Shown: positions 1 to 5,433 of the stretch, piece after piece
How positions within the stretch are numbered: the stretch's first letter is position 1
Layout: each line of letters starts with the position of its first letter
Assembly: GCA_050116155.1 (NCBI GenBank)
Contig: JASFPE010000066.1
Location: forward strand, 1 to 15,740
DNA: 15,740 bases
DNA from: G020353355 sp050116155
Lineage (GTDB): Bacteria > Desulfobacterota > Desulfobacteria > Desulfobacterales > JAHEIW01
Direction of reading: 5' to 3'
Notes under the pieces: generated by a model
The model's database searches: none
Told to the model about the DNA's origin: nothing
What the model saw: only the letters and a program-made list of their open reading frames with translations
Made by a program: the position numbers and the translations under genes

Positions 1-4
1 ACGA

Positions 5-520
5 TTAATGGTTAGACCAGGCATGTAACGGATTGCAGGCGCGCAGACTTTCATAAAGGGCGATGCCAGCTGCGGTGGATAGATTTAATGATCTTGTTTT
101 CGCGGTAATCGGGATGTGATAGATAGCATCCGGATACAACCGACAGATGGCTTCAGGAAGCCCCCGGGTTTCAGAACCAAAAATGAGAAAAAGACGGGAT
201 GGTGCAGGCATCGACCAAAACGGTTTAGGGCCGGTTTTAGAAAAAAGAGCCACTTCATCGCTCAGCGGATTCATCTTTGAGCGGAGATCATCGAAGCTAT
301 TCCAAAGGGAAAGTTTTACGTGCTTCCAATAATCGAGTCCTGCACGCTTAACTTCTCGGCTTTCAAGCGAAAATCCCAAAGGCTCAATGAGATGCAGAAA
401 AGCCCCGGTGGCCAAACAGGTGCGACCGATATTGCCCGTGTTCCAATGAATTTCAGGAGAAACCAGCACCACATGGCGCTCTGGTTGGAGGACTTCCATT
501 GTTGGCCGTTTGTTTTTCAC
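5..520 (-). CDS. trmL: tRNA (cytidine(34)-2'-O)-methyltransferase, TrmL/SpoU family
   Basis: Predicted SPOUT-class methyltransferase that 2'-O-methylates the wobble nucleotide of tRNA-Leu isoacceptors with S-adenosylmethionine in the cytoplasm. The 171-residue product has the three SpoU motifs in order: NTGNIGRTC (27-35), FGSETRGLP (114-122) and RSLNLSTAAGIALYE (143-157). These build the trefoil-knot SAM site. It has no extra N-terminal RNA-binding domain, and its length fits TrmL (about 155-160) rather than longer TrmH or RlmB enzymes. The first codon at 520 is GTG. An ATG eight codons in (position 499) gives 164 residues and starts nearer the conserved core. Neither has a convincing ribosome-binding site, so the start is unsettled. 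The stop codon lies at 5-7, so the gene is complete. The family call is firm. The exact tRNA target is inferred from length and motif similarity. Confidence 0.88.
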   Translation of the reverse strand: MKNKRPTMEVLQPERHVVLVSPEIHWNTGNIGRTCLATGAFLHLIEPLGFSLESREVKRAGLDYWKHVKLSLWNSFDDLRSKMNPLSDEVALFSKTGPKPFWSMPAPSRLFLIFGSETRGLPEAICRLYPDAIYHIPITAKTRSLNLSTAAGIALYESLRACNPLHAWSNH

Positions 521-559
521 TGGGGTAATATCCCTAACTTTTATAATTCTAACCTATAA

Positions 560-665
560 GTTGATTGGTTAAATAGTTGATTCGTTAAATGGTAAAAAGA
601 AATATACTTTTTACCCTGAATTAACCATTTAGCAAATCAACTGGTTAACAAACCATCCGGTCAAC
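560..665. repeat. Octamer-period inverted repeat array A
   Basis: The plus strand from 560 reads as four back-to-back octamers: GTTGATTG, GTTAAATA, GTTGATTC, GTTAAATG. From 618 to 665 the minus strand reads as six: GTTGACCG, GATGGTTT, GTTAACCA, GTTGATTT, GCTAAATG, GTTAATTC. The two runs therefore face each other around a hairpin (591-599/607-615). The segment 576-593 pairs with 624-641 with only two mismatches. The alternation of GTTGATTN and GTTAAATN gives an underlying 16-bp period. No protein-coding explanation is apparent. Confidence 0.75.
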
Positions 666-690
666 TATTTGAGGGGTCAGGGAGTCTTTT

Positions 691-793
691 TGTCATGCCG
701 GACTTGATCCGGCATCCGGAATTCTAACCCGCTGAAAATGAACTGGATAGCGCTAAAACTTCACTTCGTGCCCGGGTCAAGCCCGGAATGACA
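691..793. repeat. Palindromic intergenic element (REP/MITE-like)
   Basis: The left arm 691-712 begins TGTCATGCCGGACTTGATCC. It is matched by the reverse complement of 772-793 with three mismatches over 22 bases. The 59-base centre includes a 26-base segment (748-773) that recurs at 1433-1458. It has no coding capacity. The arms and size fit a dispersed palindromic repeat or a miniature mobile element, but one copy in one window cannot show mobility. Confidence 0.65.
748..773 (+). repeat. 26-bp dispersed repeat, copy 1
   Basis: The segment starts TAGCGCTAAA and ends CACTTCGTGCCC. It matches 1433-1458 at 25 of 26 positions (A versus G at the eleventh base). It forms part of the right half of the palindromic element at 691-793. 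The segment contains the small palindromes AGCGCT and CAC-TTC-GTG. Confidence 0.8.
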
Positions 794-878
794 TAATCAG
801 CAATAATGGCAGTCTCTCGAGCATCGGTGCAGTTTTCCTTACAACAATGACAAGCATTTGCGTTAAAAACTCCCCGAC

Positions 879-950
879 ACCTCAACTATTTAACAATTCA
901 ACGAATTAACCAATCAACCATTCAACGAATCAGCCAATTAACCAAATCAC
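879..950 (-). repeat. Octamer-period repeat array B
   Basis: The minus strand from 950 down to 879 divides into nine octamers: GTGATTTG, GTTAATTG, GCTGATTC, GTTGAATG, GTTGATTG, GTTAATTC, GTTGAATT, GTTAAATA, GTTGAGGT. Every unit begins with G and eight of the nine have T in third position, so the 8-bp register is kept over 72 bases. The unit is of the same type as array A. The first octamer contains the TGA stop (947-949) of the neighbouring zinc-ribbon gene. Confidence 0.75.
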
Positions 951-1258
951 CTGCGTTTCCCGCAGTATGGACAAAATGTGAAATTCTTATCCATGGATTT
1001 GCCGCAATACCTGCACGTGTCTGCAGTCGCTTGCGTTTTTTGGGAAAACTCCTGACCAAATCCATGAATCGTTTTTTCGCACCTTTCACAGATGATAAAG
1101 GGCTCGCCTTTTTTTACTCTGAAGATCGGTATAAAAAATAGGCTGAGATAATGATCAATGCGTTTATGGTACGCCTGATGGAGTCCACACACAGGACATC
1201 TTCTGGGATTTTGATCTAGGACTTTTGTTTTCGGTGATACACCGACGATGAAGATCAT
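947..1258 (-). CDS. Small protein with two zinc-ribbon sites
   Basis: The 103-residue product has four CxxC pairs: C21/C24, C57/C60, C82/C85 and C96/C99. The first two pairs flank a hydrophobic, aromatic stretch (HYLSLFFIPIFRVKKGEPF, roughly 36-54), the pattern seen in zinc_ribbon_15-type domains. The last two pairs form a compact C-terminal zinc ribbon (CRYCGKSMDKNFTFCPYCG). Two bound zinc ions are inferred. There is no catalytic motif and no signal peptide. The ATG at 1258 has no strong ribosome-binding site, and the stop codon lies inside octamer array B. Repeat-rich gaps flank the gene on both sides. The fold is clear; the function is unknown. Confidence 0.72.
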   Translation of the reverse strand: MIFIVGVSPKTKVLDQNPRRCPVCGLHQAYHKRIDHYLSLFFIPIFRVKKGEPFIICERCEKTIHGFGQEFSQKTQATADTCRYCGKSMDKNFTFCPYCGKRR

Positions 1259-1326
1259 AGGGTGTTACTCTACAAAATATTTTTATATTAGATGATAAAA
1301 CTTCAGTATTCTCCGATAACACAAAA

Positions 1327-1432
1327 ATGGAATGATGGAATACTGGAACATTGGAATAATGGGTATTAAATTCGGGAAAATTTCTTTTTGTATTTTACCA
1401 TTTTCTTTACGCACCATTCCACCATTCCATTA
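1327..1432. repeat. Octamer-period inverted repeat array C
   Basis: From 1327 the plus strand reads ATGGAATG, ATGGAATA, CTGGAACA, TTGGAATA, ATGGG. The minus strand over 1415-1430 reads ATGGAATG, GTGGAATG. The 16-base arms 1326-1341 and 1416-1431 are inverted copies with a single mismatch and enclose a 74-base T-rich centre. The period matches arrays A and B but the unit differs. The array abuts the second copy of the 26-bp repeat (1433-1458). Confidence 0.7.
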
Positions 1433-1458
1433 TAGCGCTAAAGCTTCACTTCGTGCCC
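1433..1458 (+). repeat. 26-bp dispersed repeat, copy 2
   Basis: Second copy of the segment at 748-773, with 25 of 26 bases identical. Here it follows directly after the right arm of array C instead of sitting inside the palindromic element. The 26-mer can therefore occur apart from that palindrome's arms. A small hairpin (AGTAT-TCCTG-ATACT) follows at about 1459-1473. Confidence 0.8.
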
Positions 1459-1513
1459 AGTATTCCTGATACTTTTAGGCAATACGTATGGGAATCAACA
1501 AGTTGTATCGCTA

Positions 1514-2062
1514 TTAGAAATTCCTTGGCTTACAGATGATCTCCCTTATCCTCAATTCAAAAAAATTATTCTGATGGGCCGGTTTCAGCACCAGGGCGGT
1601 GTCTGCGCCTCGTCCCGTGCCTCCGATGGAAATGATATCGGCACCGGTGAGGGCACCCGCATCGGCCGCCATCACCGCGATTTCCACGGCCACCTTGGTG
1701 CCCTGACCAAAAAGCCTGAAGGTTTCGGCCATTAAGAGGAGCGGATAGATGCCGGAATGTCTTTGAGAAATGGAGCGTTCGATCCCGGAAAGCGCATGGC
1801 TCGCAGTAATGATTTTCGATACTTTGCCTTCCAAATCATTTCGGACATCAGCGGACATCAAATTTTGAAATGGCTCTTTAAATCCCCAGTGGTAGGTGAC
1901 AATGGTGATTTGAAAGCCGTCGAATATCTCCAGAGCTTTGTAGGCCGAGTCTCCTTTCGAAGATGCCACCACGACTTCATTTAATCCTAATTCTTTACCT
2001 CTTTCAAATGCGCGTTTCAGAGTTTGTTCGGTATTACCTTTGCCGGGTTTAGCGAAATACAT
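1514..2062 (-). CDS. Orphan pyruvate-kinase C-terminal-like (alpha/beta) domain protein
   Basis: The 182-residue product resembles stand-alone proteins related to the C-terminal allosteric domain of pyruvate kinase, without the catalytic barrel. Visible blocks are an N-terminal helix with NTEQTLKRAFERGKELG, a strand VVVASSKGDSA, a histidine-containing turn VTYHWGF and a glycine-rich C-terminal block ADIISIGGTGRGADTA. The start is set at the ATG at 2062, preceded by GGGGAG about seven bases upstream. A longer in-frame extension to 2137 would run across the predicted promoter and is not favoured. The gene is transcribed alone, divergently from the FKBP gene. The fold assignment is moderately sure. 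No ligand or reaction can be read from the sequence. Confidence 0.68.
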   Translation of the reverse strand: MYFAKPGKGNTEQTLKRAFERGKELGLNEVVVASSKGDSAYKALEIFDGFQITIVTYHWGFKEPFQNLMSADVRNDLEGKVSKIITASHALSGIERSISQRHSGIYPLLLMAETFRLFGQGTKVAVEIAVMAADAGALTGADIISIGGTGRGADTALVLKPAHQNNFFELRIREIICKPRNF

Positions 2063-2126
2063 ATTATTCTCCCCAATAATGTTGCTCAAAAAAAATTCGG
2101 TGATCATCGGAATAAAGATAATTTCC

Positions 2127-2154
2127 ATTCTATACAAATTCGTTTTACAGTCAA
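2127..2154 (-). promoter_or_regulatory. Sigma-70-like promoter for the pyruvate-kinase-like gene
   Basis: On the minus strand TTGACT (2149-2154) is separated by 16 bases from TAGAAT (2127-2132). Each hexamer matches consensus at five of six positions. A transcript starting near 2120 would have a leader of about 58 bases before the ATG at 2062. This also argues against the start codon at 2137. Confidence 0.55.
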
Positions 2155-2313
2155 TAGGCCGGTGGGTTTTCGCTGCTAGATATTTGGTATTAACTCATAT
2201 TATTTGAATTTGAAATTATATTCGATATTCCATCAATACGTTTTTTCTTGCAAGGCTCAGGGATCATTACTAAGATTAAACTGAGAAAAGCATTGAAAGA
2301 AAGAGAGGTTATC

Positions 2314-2742
2314 ATGTCACAGGCGAAGATAGGAGATACGGTCAAAATACATTTCACTGGAAAGTTTGAAGACGAAACCGTCATCGACTCTTCAGAAGAA
2401 CAAGGCCCGCTTGAATTTACGATTGGAAATGGAGAAGTTATCACCGGTCTGGAGCAAGGCGTCGTCGGTATGGAGGTCGGGGACAAAAAAACGTTAACGA
2501 TTCTGCCGGAAGAAGGATTTGGCCTAAAGCACGACGAACTTTTGGTGGAAATAACCAAAGACGAGTTTCCCAGGCATATTAATCCCACCGTTGGTCTTCA
2601 TCTTCAGATTCAGCAACCCGATGGTCAGGTATTCAAAGTAAAAGTTGTGGATATGACTGCAGACACCGTCACCCTGGATGGAAACCATCCTCTGGCCGGA
2701 TCTACATTGATTTTTGATGTGGAAATGGTTGAAATCGTATGA
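2314..2742 (+). CDS. FKBP-type peptidyl-prolyl cis-trans isomerase, SlyD-like
   Basis: Predicted cytoplasmic prolyl isomerase and folding helper of 142 residues. The FKBP half begins with GDTVKIHFTGKFEDETVIDSS (8-28). A GEVITGLEQGVVGMEVGDKK segment (40-59) follows, and then an inserted chaperone (IF) domain of the SlyD type. The chain returns to the FKBP fold with DGNHPLAGSTLIFDVEMVEI. It lacks the long metal-binding His/Cys-rich tail of E. coli SlyD, as many short SlyD homologues do. The ATG at 2314 is preceded by AAGAGAGG. An in-frame upstream extension to 2248 adds 22 residues with no family similarity and is rejected. The gene ends 52 bases before the convergent radical SAM gene. Confidence 0.88.
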   Translation: MSQAKIGDTVKIHFTGKFEDETVIDSSEEQGPLEFTIGNGEVITGLEQGVVGMEVGDKKTLTILPEEGFGLKHDELLVEITKDEFPRHINPTVGLHLQIQQPDGQVFKVKVVDMTADTVTLDGNHPLAGSTLIFDVEMVEIV

Positions 2743-2794
2743 TATTCTTGCTCTATCGCAATCAAGCTTTCATTCATACAGATCCAATTTAAAT

Positions 2795-4276
2795 TTAAAG
2801 GAAGTGCAATTCGCAGACCTTTCGAAAATGATGGCCGTAAATTGCAAACGTTATGGCGAGTGGTAGCAATTCGGGGCGCTTGCGAATTGTCCATAACATA
2901 AGTTTCCAGTACTGGAAACGCTCCTTGCCGAAAACACCAAGACGGATGCAGGAACGTAAAAATGCCATGCGGCGTTGGAAATCCAGGTGTTTTTTCGTCT
3001 GCGGACCTTTATATTCATATTCCTGTAAAAATGTCCTGACACGCTCGTAGTAGTGTTTCGGCGAATAAATATGGCACATAATTTTCTTATATCCATCACA
3101 CAACGTCTTAAGTTCCATGCGCGGGATTATATTGGTCGTGCCCTCGGTATTACTGGATACTAAACCCGACAACCGCCCCTCTTGCTTCATGCGGTTATAA
3201 AGCCGAGTACCGGCAGGCGCCTGAAGCAGCCCGACCATGGCCGTTACAATCCCGCTTTTTTGAATAAAATCAATTTGTCGTTGGAAAATGGAAGGGGTGT
3301 CGCTATCAAAGCCGACAATGAAGCCTCCCTGCACCTGCAAGCCGCTTTGCTGGATGCGTTTTACGCTTTCAACCAGGTCACGGTTTTTATTTTGTTTTTT
3401 ATTGCATTCAGCCAGGCCGGCTTCATCTGGCGTTTCGATTCCAATAAAGACCGACTCAAAACCGGCCTCGACCATCATCTTCATTAAAGGCTGGTTATCG
3501 GCCAGGTCGACGGACGCTTCCGTGTTAAACGAAATTCTTTCCTTGTTTTTTCTCCATTCAATTAAAGCCGGTAACAGGGCAGTCATAAGATATTTTCGAT
3601 TGCCGATAAAGTTATCATCAACAAAGAAAATTGCTCCATGCCATCCCAGATGATAGAGGCTGTCGAGCTCTGCAATGATTTGCTCAGCTGTTTTTATTCG
3701 CGGCCGATGACCCAATAGCGCCGTTACGTTACAAAAATCACAATTAAATGGACACCCGCGTGAAAACTGGATGCTCATGGAGGCGTAATGCTTCAGATTA
3801 ATCAGACGCCACATGGGGACGGGTGTTTTTTTTATGTCGGCAAATTCGGATGTTTCATATATATGTCTGGGGCAACCACTCTGAAAATCCTGCACAAAAG
3901 AGGACAGCGTTAGCTCGGCTTCATTCAAAACTAAGTGATCAAGCCCTTTAAAGTGTTCTGGTTCGCCGGTGAACAGAGGTCCGCCTGCAACGACCTTAAG
4001 GCCTGCTTGTTTACAACGTGCAACCGTTTTGCTCACAGACTCCCTTTGCACGGCCATTGCGCTGATAAAGGCTATATCGGCCCATGCAAGGTCTTTATCC
4101 GTGAGTTTGGTAACATTCATGTCAATCAGCCGTTTTGGCCACTGGTCGGGCAGCATCGCTCCGACAGTGAGTAATCCTAAAGGCGGGTGGGCTGCTTTTT
4201 TGCGAATAAATTTGAGGGCATGCTTAAAACTCCAGAACGTGTCCGGAAAGGCGGGGTATATTAACAGCGTATTCAT
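2795..4276 (-). CDS. B12-binding-domain radical SAM protein (HpnP/DUF4070-like)
   Basis: Predicted 493-residue radical SAM enzyme. An N-terminal Rossmann-like cobalamin-binding-type domain (about 1-150) includes HPPLGLLTVGA (30-40) and VVAGGP (95-100). The radical SAM core starts with SRGCPFNCDFCNV, where C175, C179 and C182 (CxxxCxxC) would bind the SAM-ligating [4Fe-4S] cluster. A C-terminal region of about 130 residues resembles the DUF4070 extension of the hopanoid methylase HpnP and its relatives. The usual B12 lower-ligand motif DxHxxG is not seen; the corresponding strand reads LIDMNVTKL. The start is taken at the second of two adjacent ATGs (4276), five bases after AAAGGA. The 34-codon upstream extension would overlap the cspA terminator. 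Substrate is unknown; membrane-lipid or other C-methylation is only a guess from family resemblance. Confidence 0.8.
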   Translation of the reverse strand: MNTLLIYPAFPDTFWSFKHALKFIRKKAAHPPLGLLTVGAMLPDQWPKRLIDMNVTKLTDKDLAWADIAFISAMAVQRESVSKTVARCKQAGLKVVAGGPLFTGEPEHFKGLDHLVLNEAELTLSSFVQDFQSGCPRHIYETSEFADIKKTPVPMWRLINLKHYASMSIQFSRGCPFNCDFCNVTALLGHRPRIKTAEQIIAELDSLYHLGWHGAIFFVDDNFIGNRKYLMTALLPALIEWRKNKERISFNTEASVDLADNQPLMKMMVEAGFESVFIGIETPDEAGLAECNKKQNKNRDLVESVKRIQQSGLQVQGGFIVGFDSDTPSIFQRQIDFIQKSGIVTAMVGLLQAPAGTRLYNRMKQEGRLSGLVSSNTEGTTNIIPRMELKTLCDGYKKIMCHIYSPKHYYERVRTFLQEYEYKGPQTKKHLDFQRRMAFLRSCIRLGVFGKERFQYWKLMLWTIRKRPELLPLAITFAIYGHHFRKVCELHFL

Positions 4277-4333
4277 CATGTTCCTTTCGAATTTGTAATT
4301 TAAAATTCTCTGGTGTTGTAAATGTTTAAGATG

Positions 4334-4366
4334 AAAAAAAATGGCAGAGTCGTATTTGACTCTGCC
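4334..4366 (-). terminator. Rho-independent terminator of the cold-shock gene
   Basis: On the minus strand a perfect 9-bp stem (GGCAGAGTC with GACTCTGCC, 4343-4351 and 4358-4366) has a six-base loop. It is followed by A and eight Ts (plus-strand A run 4334-4341). It lies 34 bases beyond the cspA stop and about 60 bases before the radical SAM start, so the two genes are separate transcription units. Confidence 0.9.
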
Positions 4367-4399
4367 TTGACTTATCATTCGATAGAAAAAGCAGTTCGA

Positions 4400-4600
4400 T
4401 TAAATTCGTTTGACGTTGACCGCCTGTTTTCCTCTTGGGGTTTCCTTTATTTCAAACGTAACGCGATCTAATTTTTGAAGGGTAAAAAAACCATGGTCTT
4501 TGATTCCGGAACTGTGTACGAAAAGATCACCTTCGGAGTCCGTTTCAATGAATCCATAGCCTTTTTTTTCGCTATACCATTTAATTCGACCTTCTGCCAC
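4400..4600 (-). CDS. Cold-shock protein, CspA family
   Basis: Single-domain OB-fold RNA/DNA chaperone of 66 residues, the usual family length. The RNA-binding motifs are KGYGFIE (13-19, RNP1) and DLFVHSS (25-31, RNP2). W8, F17, F27 and H29 occupy expected aromatic nucleic-acid-binding positions. The start codon is GTG at 4600, with AAAGGAGG nine bases upstream, which settles the start despite the non-ATG codon. The gene is monocistronic: a strong terminator follows, and no minus-strand gene precedes it within the next 366 bases. A long leader, common in this family, is possible. Confidence 0.93.
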   Translation of the reverse strand: MAEGRIKWYSEKKGYGFIETDSEGDLFVHSSGIKDHGFFTLQKLDRVTFEIKETPRGKQAVNVKRI

Positions 4601-4966
4601 AGTGGAGTCCCTCCTTTGTGATATTTGTTTGTACAGTGTCTCGGGAGATCACCCAGGAAGAAAGCCAGCAACAGAATATAGCTTTAAGTGGTGTGTCTGT
4701 GTAAGTCTAGCTCCCCAATAAATTCCCAAAAAGTGTACAAAAAATTTGCATTTTTGAACAAATTTATTATAAAAATAAGTATCATTATCTACGTTAAACT
4801 ACAAGCGATTTATCTTTACCAAACGGTAAAAAGCTCAAAACGCCATTGGTGTATATCTCTTTAATGTGATAATGTATTGATTTCGGTCGAAAAATAATCT
4901 AATGAGGTGATACTTTATATAATGTGAATATAGAGGCTTTAAATTTTCAATCGAGAGGATCAGAAA
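4601..4966. other. Divergent intergenic region between cspA and the STAS gene
   Basis: This 366-base AT-rich gap has no supported gene. On the minus strand, TTGTTC (4756-4761) and TACACT (4732-4737), 18 bases apart, are a weak candidate cspA promoter that would give a leader of roughly 125 bases. On the plus strand TATAAT (4918-4923) lies 44 bases before the STAS start with no recognisable -35. A small inverted repeat TTTACC-AAAC-GGTAAA sits at 4815-4830. Only the inverted repeat is certain; the promoter calls are tentative. Confidence 0.4.
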
Positions 4967-5302
4967 ATGGAAATCAGTCGGAAAGAGGAAGGCGGAATCG
5001 TTTTCGTAACGATCAAGGGTCGGTTGGATGCCGATAATGCTCTGGAAGCAGAAAAAATGGTAAATAACGCTCTGGAGGGAGATACCAACCGAATCCTTTT
5101 CGATCTGGGTGCTCTCGACTATCTCAGCAGTGCTGGTTTACGGGTTCTTTTGGGCGTCGCAAAGGAGATGAAGCGCAGAGATGGCAAAATGGTTCTCTGT
5201 TCCCTGACGGAATTTGTAAAAGAGCTTTTCGAAGTCAGTGGCTTCGAGGCCCTCATACCGATCGAAGATTCCGTTGATTCAGGGCTCAAAGTTCTTTCTT
5301 AA
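4967..5302 (+). CDS. STAS-domain anti-sigma factor antagonist-like protein
   Basis: A 111-residue single STAS domain of the SpoIIAA/RsbV type. The core block LFDLGALDYLSSAGLRVLLG (about 44-63) carries the canonical S54/S55-x-G site, where partner-switching antagonists are phosphorylated by an anti-sigma kinase. In the family, the unphosphorylated form binds the kinase and frees a sigma factor or other target. The ATG at 4967 follows GAGAGGA. There is no cognate kinase or phosphatase gene in the window. The nearest gene, 131 bases downstream, encodes an RsbRD-type N-terminal domain. That pairing suggests the STAS protein acts with it. The domain call is firm; the target is unknown. Confidence 0.9.
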   Translation: MEISRKEEGGIVFVTIKGRLDADNALEAEKMVNNALEGDTNRILFDLGALDYLSSAGLRVLLGVAKEMKRRDGKMVLCSLTEFVKELFEVSGFEALIPIEDSVDSGLKVLS

Positions 5303-5339
5303 TATCTAAATCCCCCTTGTCCTGTTTTTCCTTTTATTC

Positions 5340-5368
5340 TTGACAGAAATTTGGAAGTTGTTTATACG
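5340..5368 (+). promoter_or_regulatory. Near-consensus sigma-70 promoter upstream of the RsbRD-N gene and dsr operon
   Basis: A perfect TTGACA (5340-5345) is followed after exactly 17 bases by TATACG (5363-5368). Transcription would begin near 5375, leaving a leader of about 58 bases before the ATG at 5434. It could drive the RsbRD-N gene alone or read through into dsrMKJOP. It also means that gene need not depend on STAS gene transcription. Confidence 0.65.
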
Positions 5369-5381
5369 TATGCCCTTCGGT

Positions 5382-5416
5382 CTGATCCGTTTAGCCACGG
5401 CAGGCCTATGGATCAG
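5382..5416 (+). promoter_or_regulatory. Hairpin in the 5' leader of the RsbRD-N/dsr transcript
   Basis: CTGATCC (5382-5388) and GGATCAG (5410-5416) form a perfect 7-bp stem enclosing 21 bases, which contain a further GCC/GGC pairing. It sits just after the predicted transcription start and just before the ribosome-binding site GGGGAG. No U-run follows, so it is not an intrinsic terminator. It could affect mRNA stability or translation, or bind a regulator. Confidence 0.5.
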
Positions 5417-5433
5417 GGCACTGGGGAGTCTTT

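Larger units (their letters stand above)
521..946. other. Repeat-rich intergenic region
   Basis: This 426-base gap has no gene-like reading frame. It contains two octamer-periodic repeat blocks (about 560-665 and 879-950), a hairpin with a 9-bp stem (591-599 pairing with 607-615, loop 600-606) and a palindromic element (691-793). Each is listed separately. The stretch from about 794 to 878 shows nothing recognisable. Confidence 0.8.

Noticed and set aside
560..950. Possible CRISPR array
   Set aside because: Units are eight bases long, degenerate and contiguous, with no unique spacers of 25-45 bases. No cas genes occur in the window.
2063..2137. N-terminal extension of the pyruvate-kinase-like protein
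   Set aside because: It would start upstream of the predicted transcription start and overlap the promoter. The internal ATG at 2062 has a strong GGGGAG ribosome-binding site.
2248..2313. 22-codon N-terminal extension of the FKBP protein
   Set aside because: The extension has no family similarity, and the ATG at 2314 has its own ribosome-binding site and begins at the conserved domain.
4277..4378. 34-codon N-terminal extension of the radical SAM protein
   Set aside because: It covers the terminator hairpin of the cold-shock gene and has no domain similarity. AAAGGA sits just before the twin ATG.
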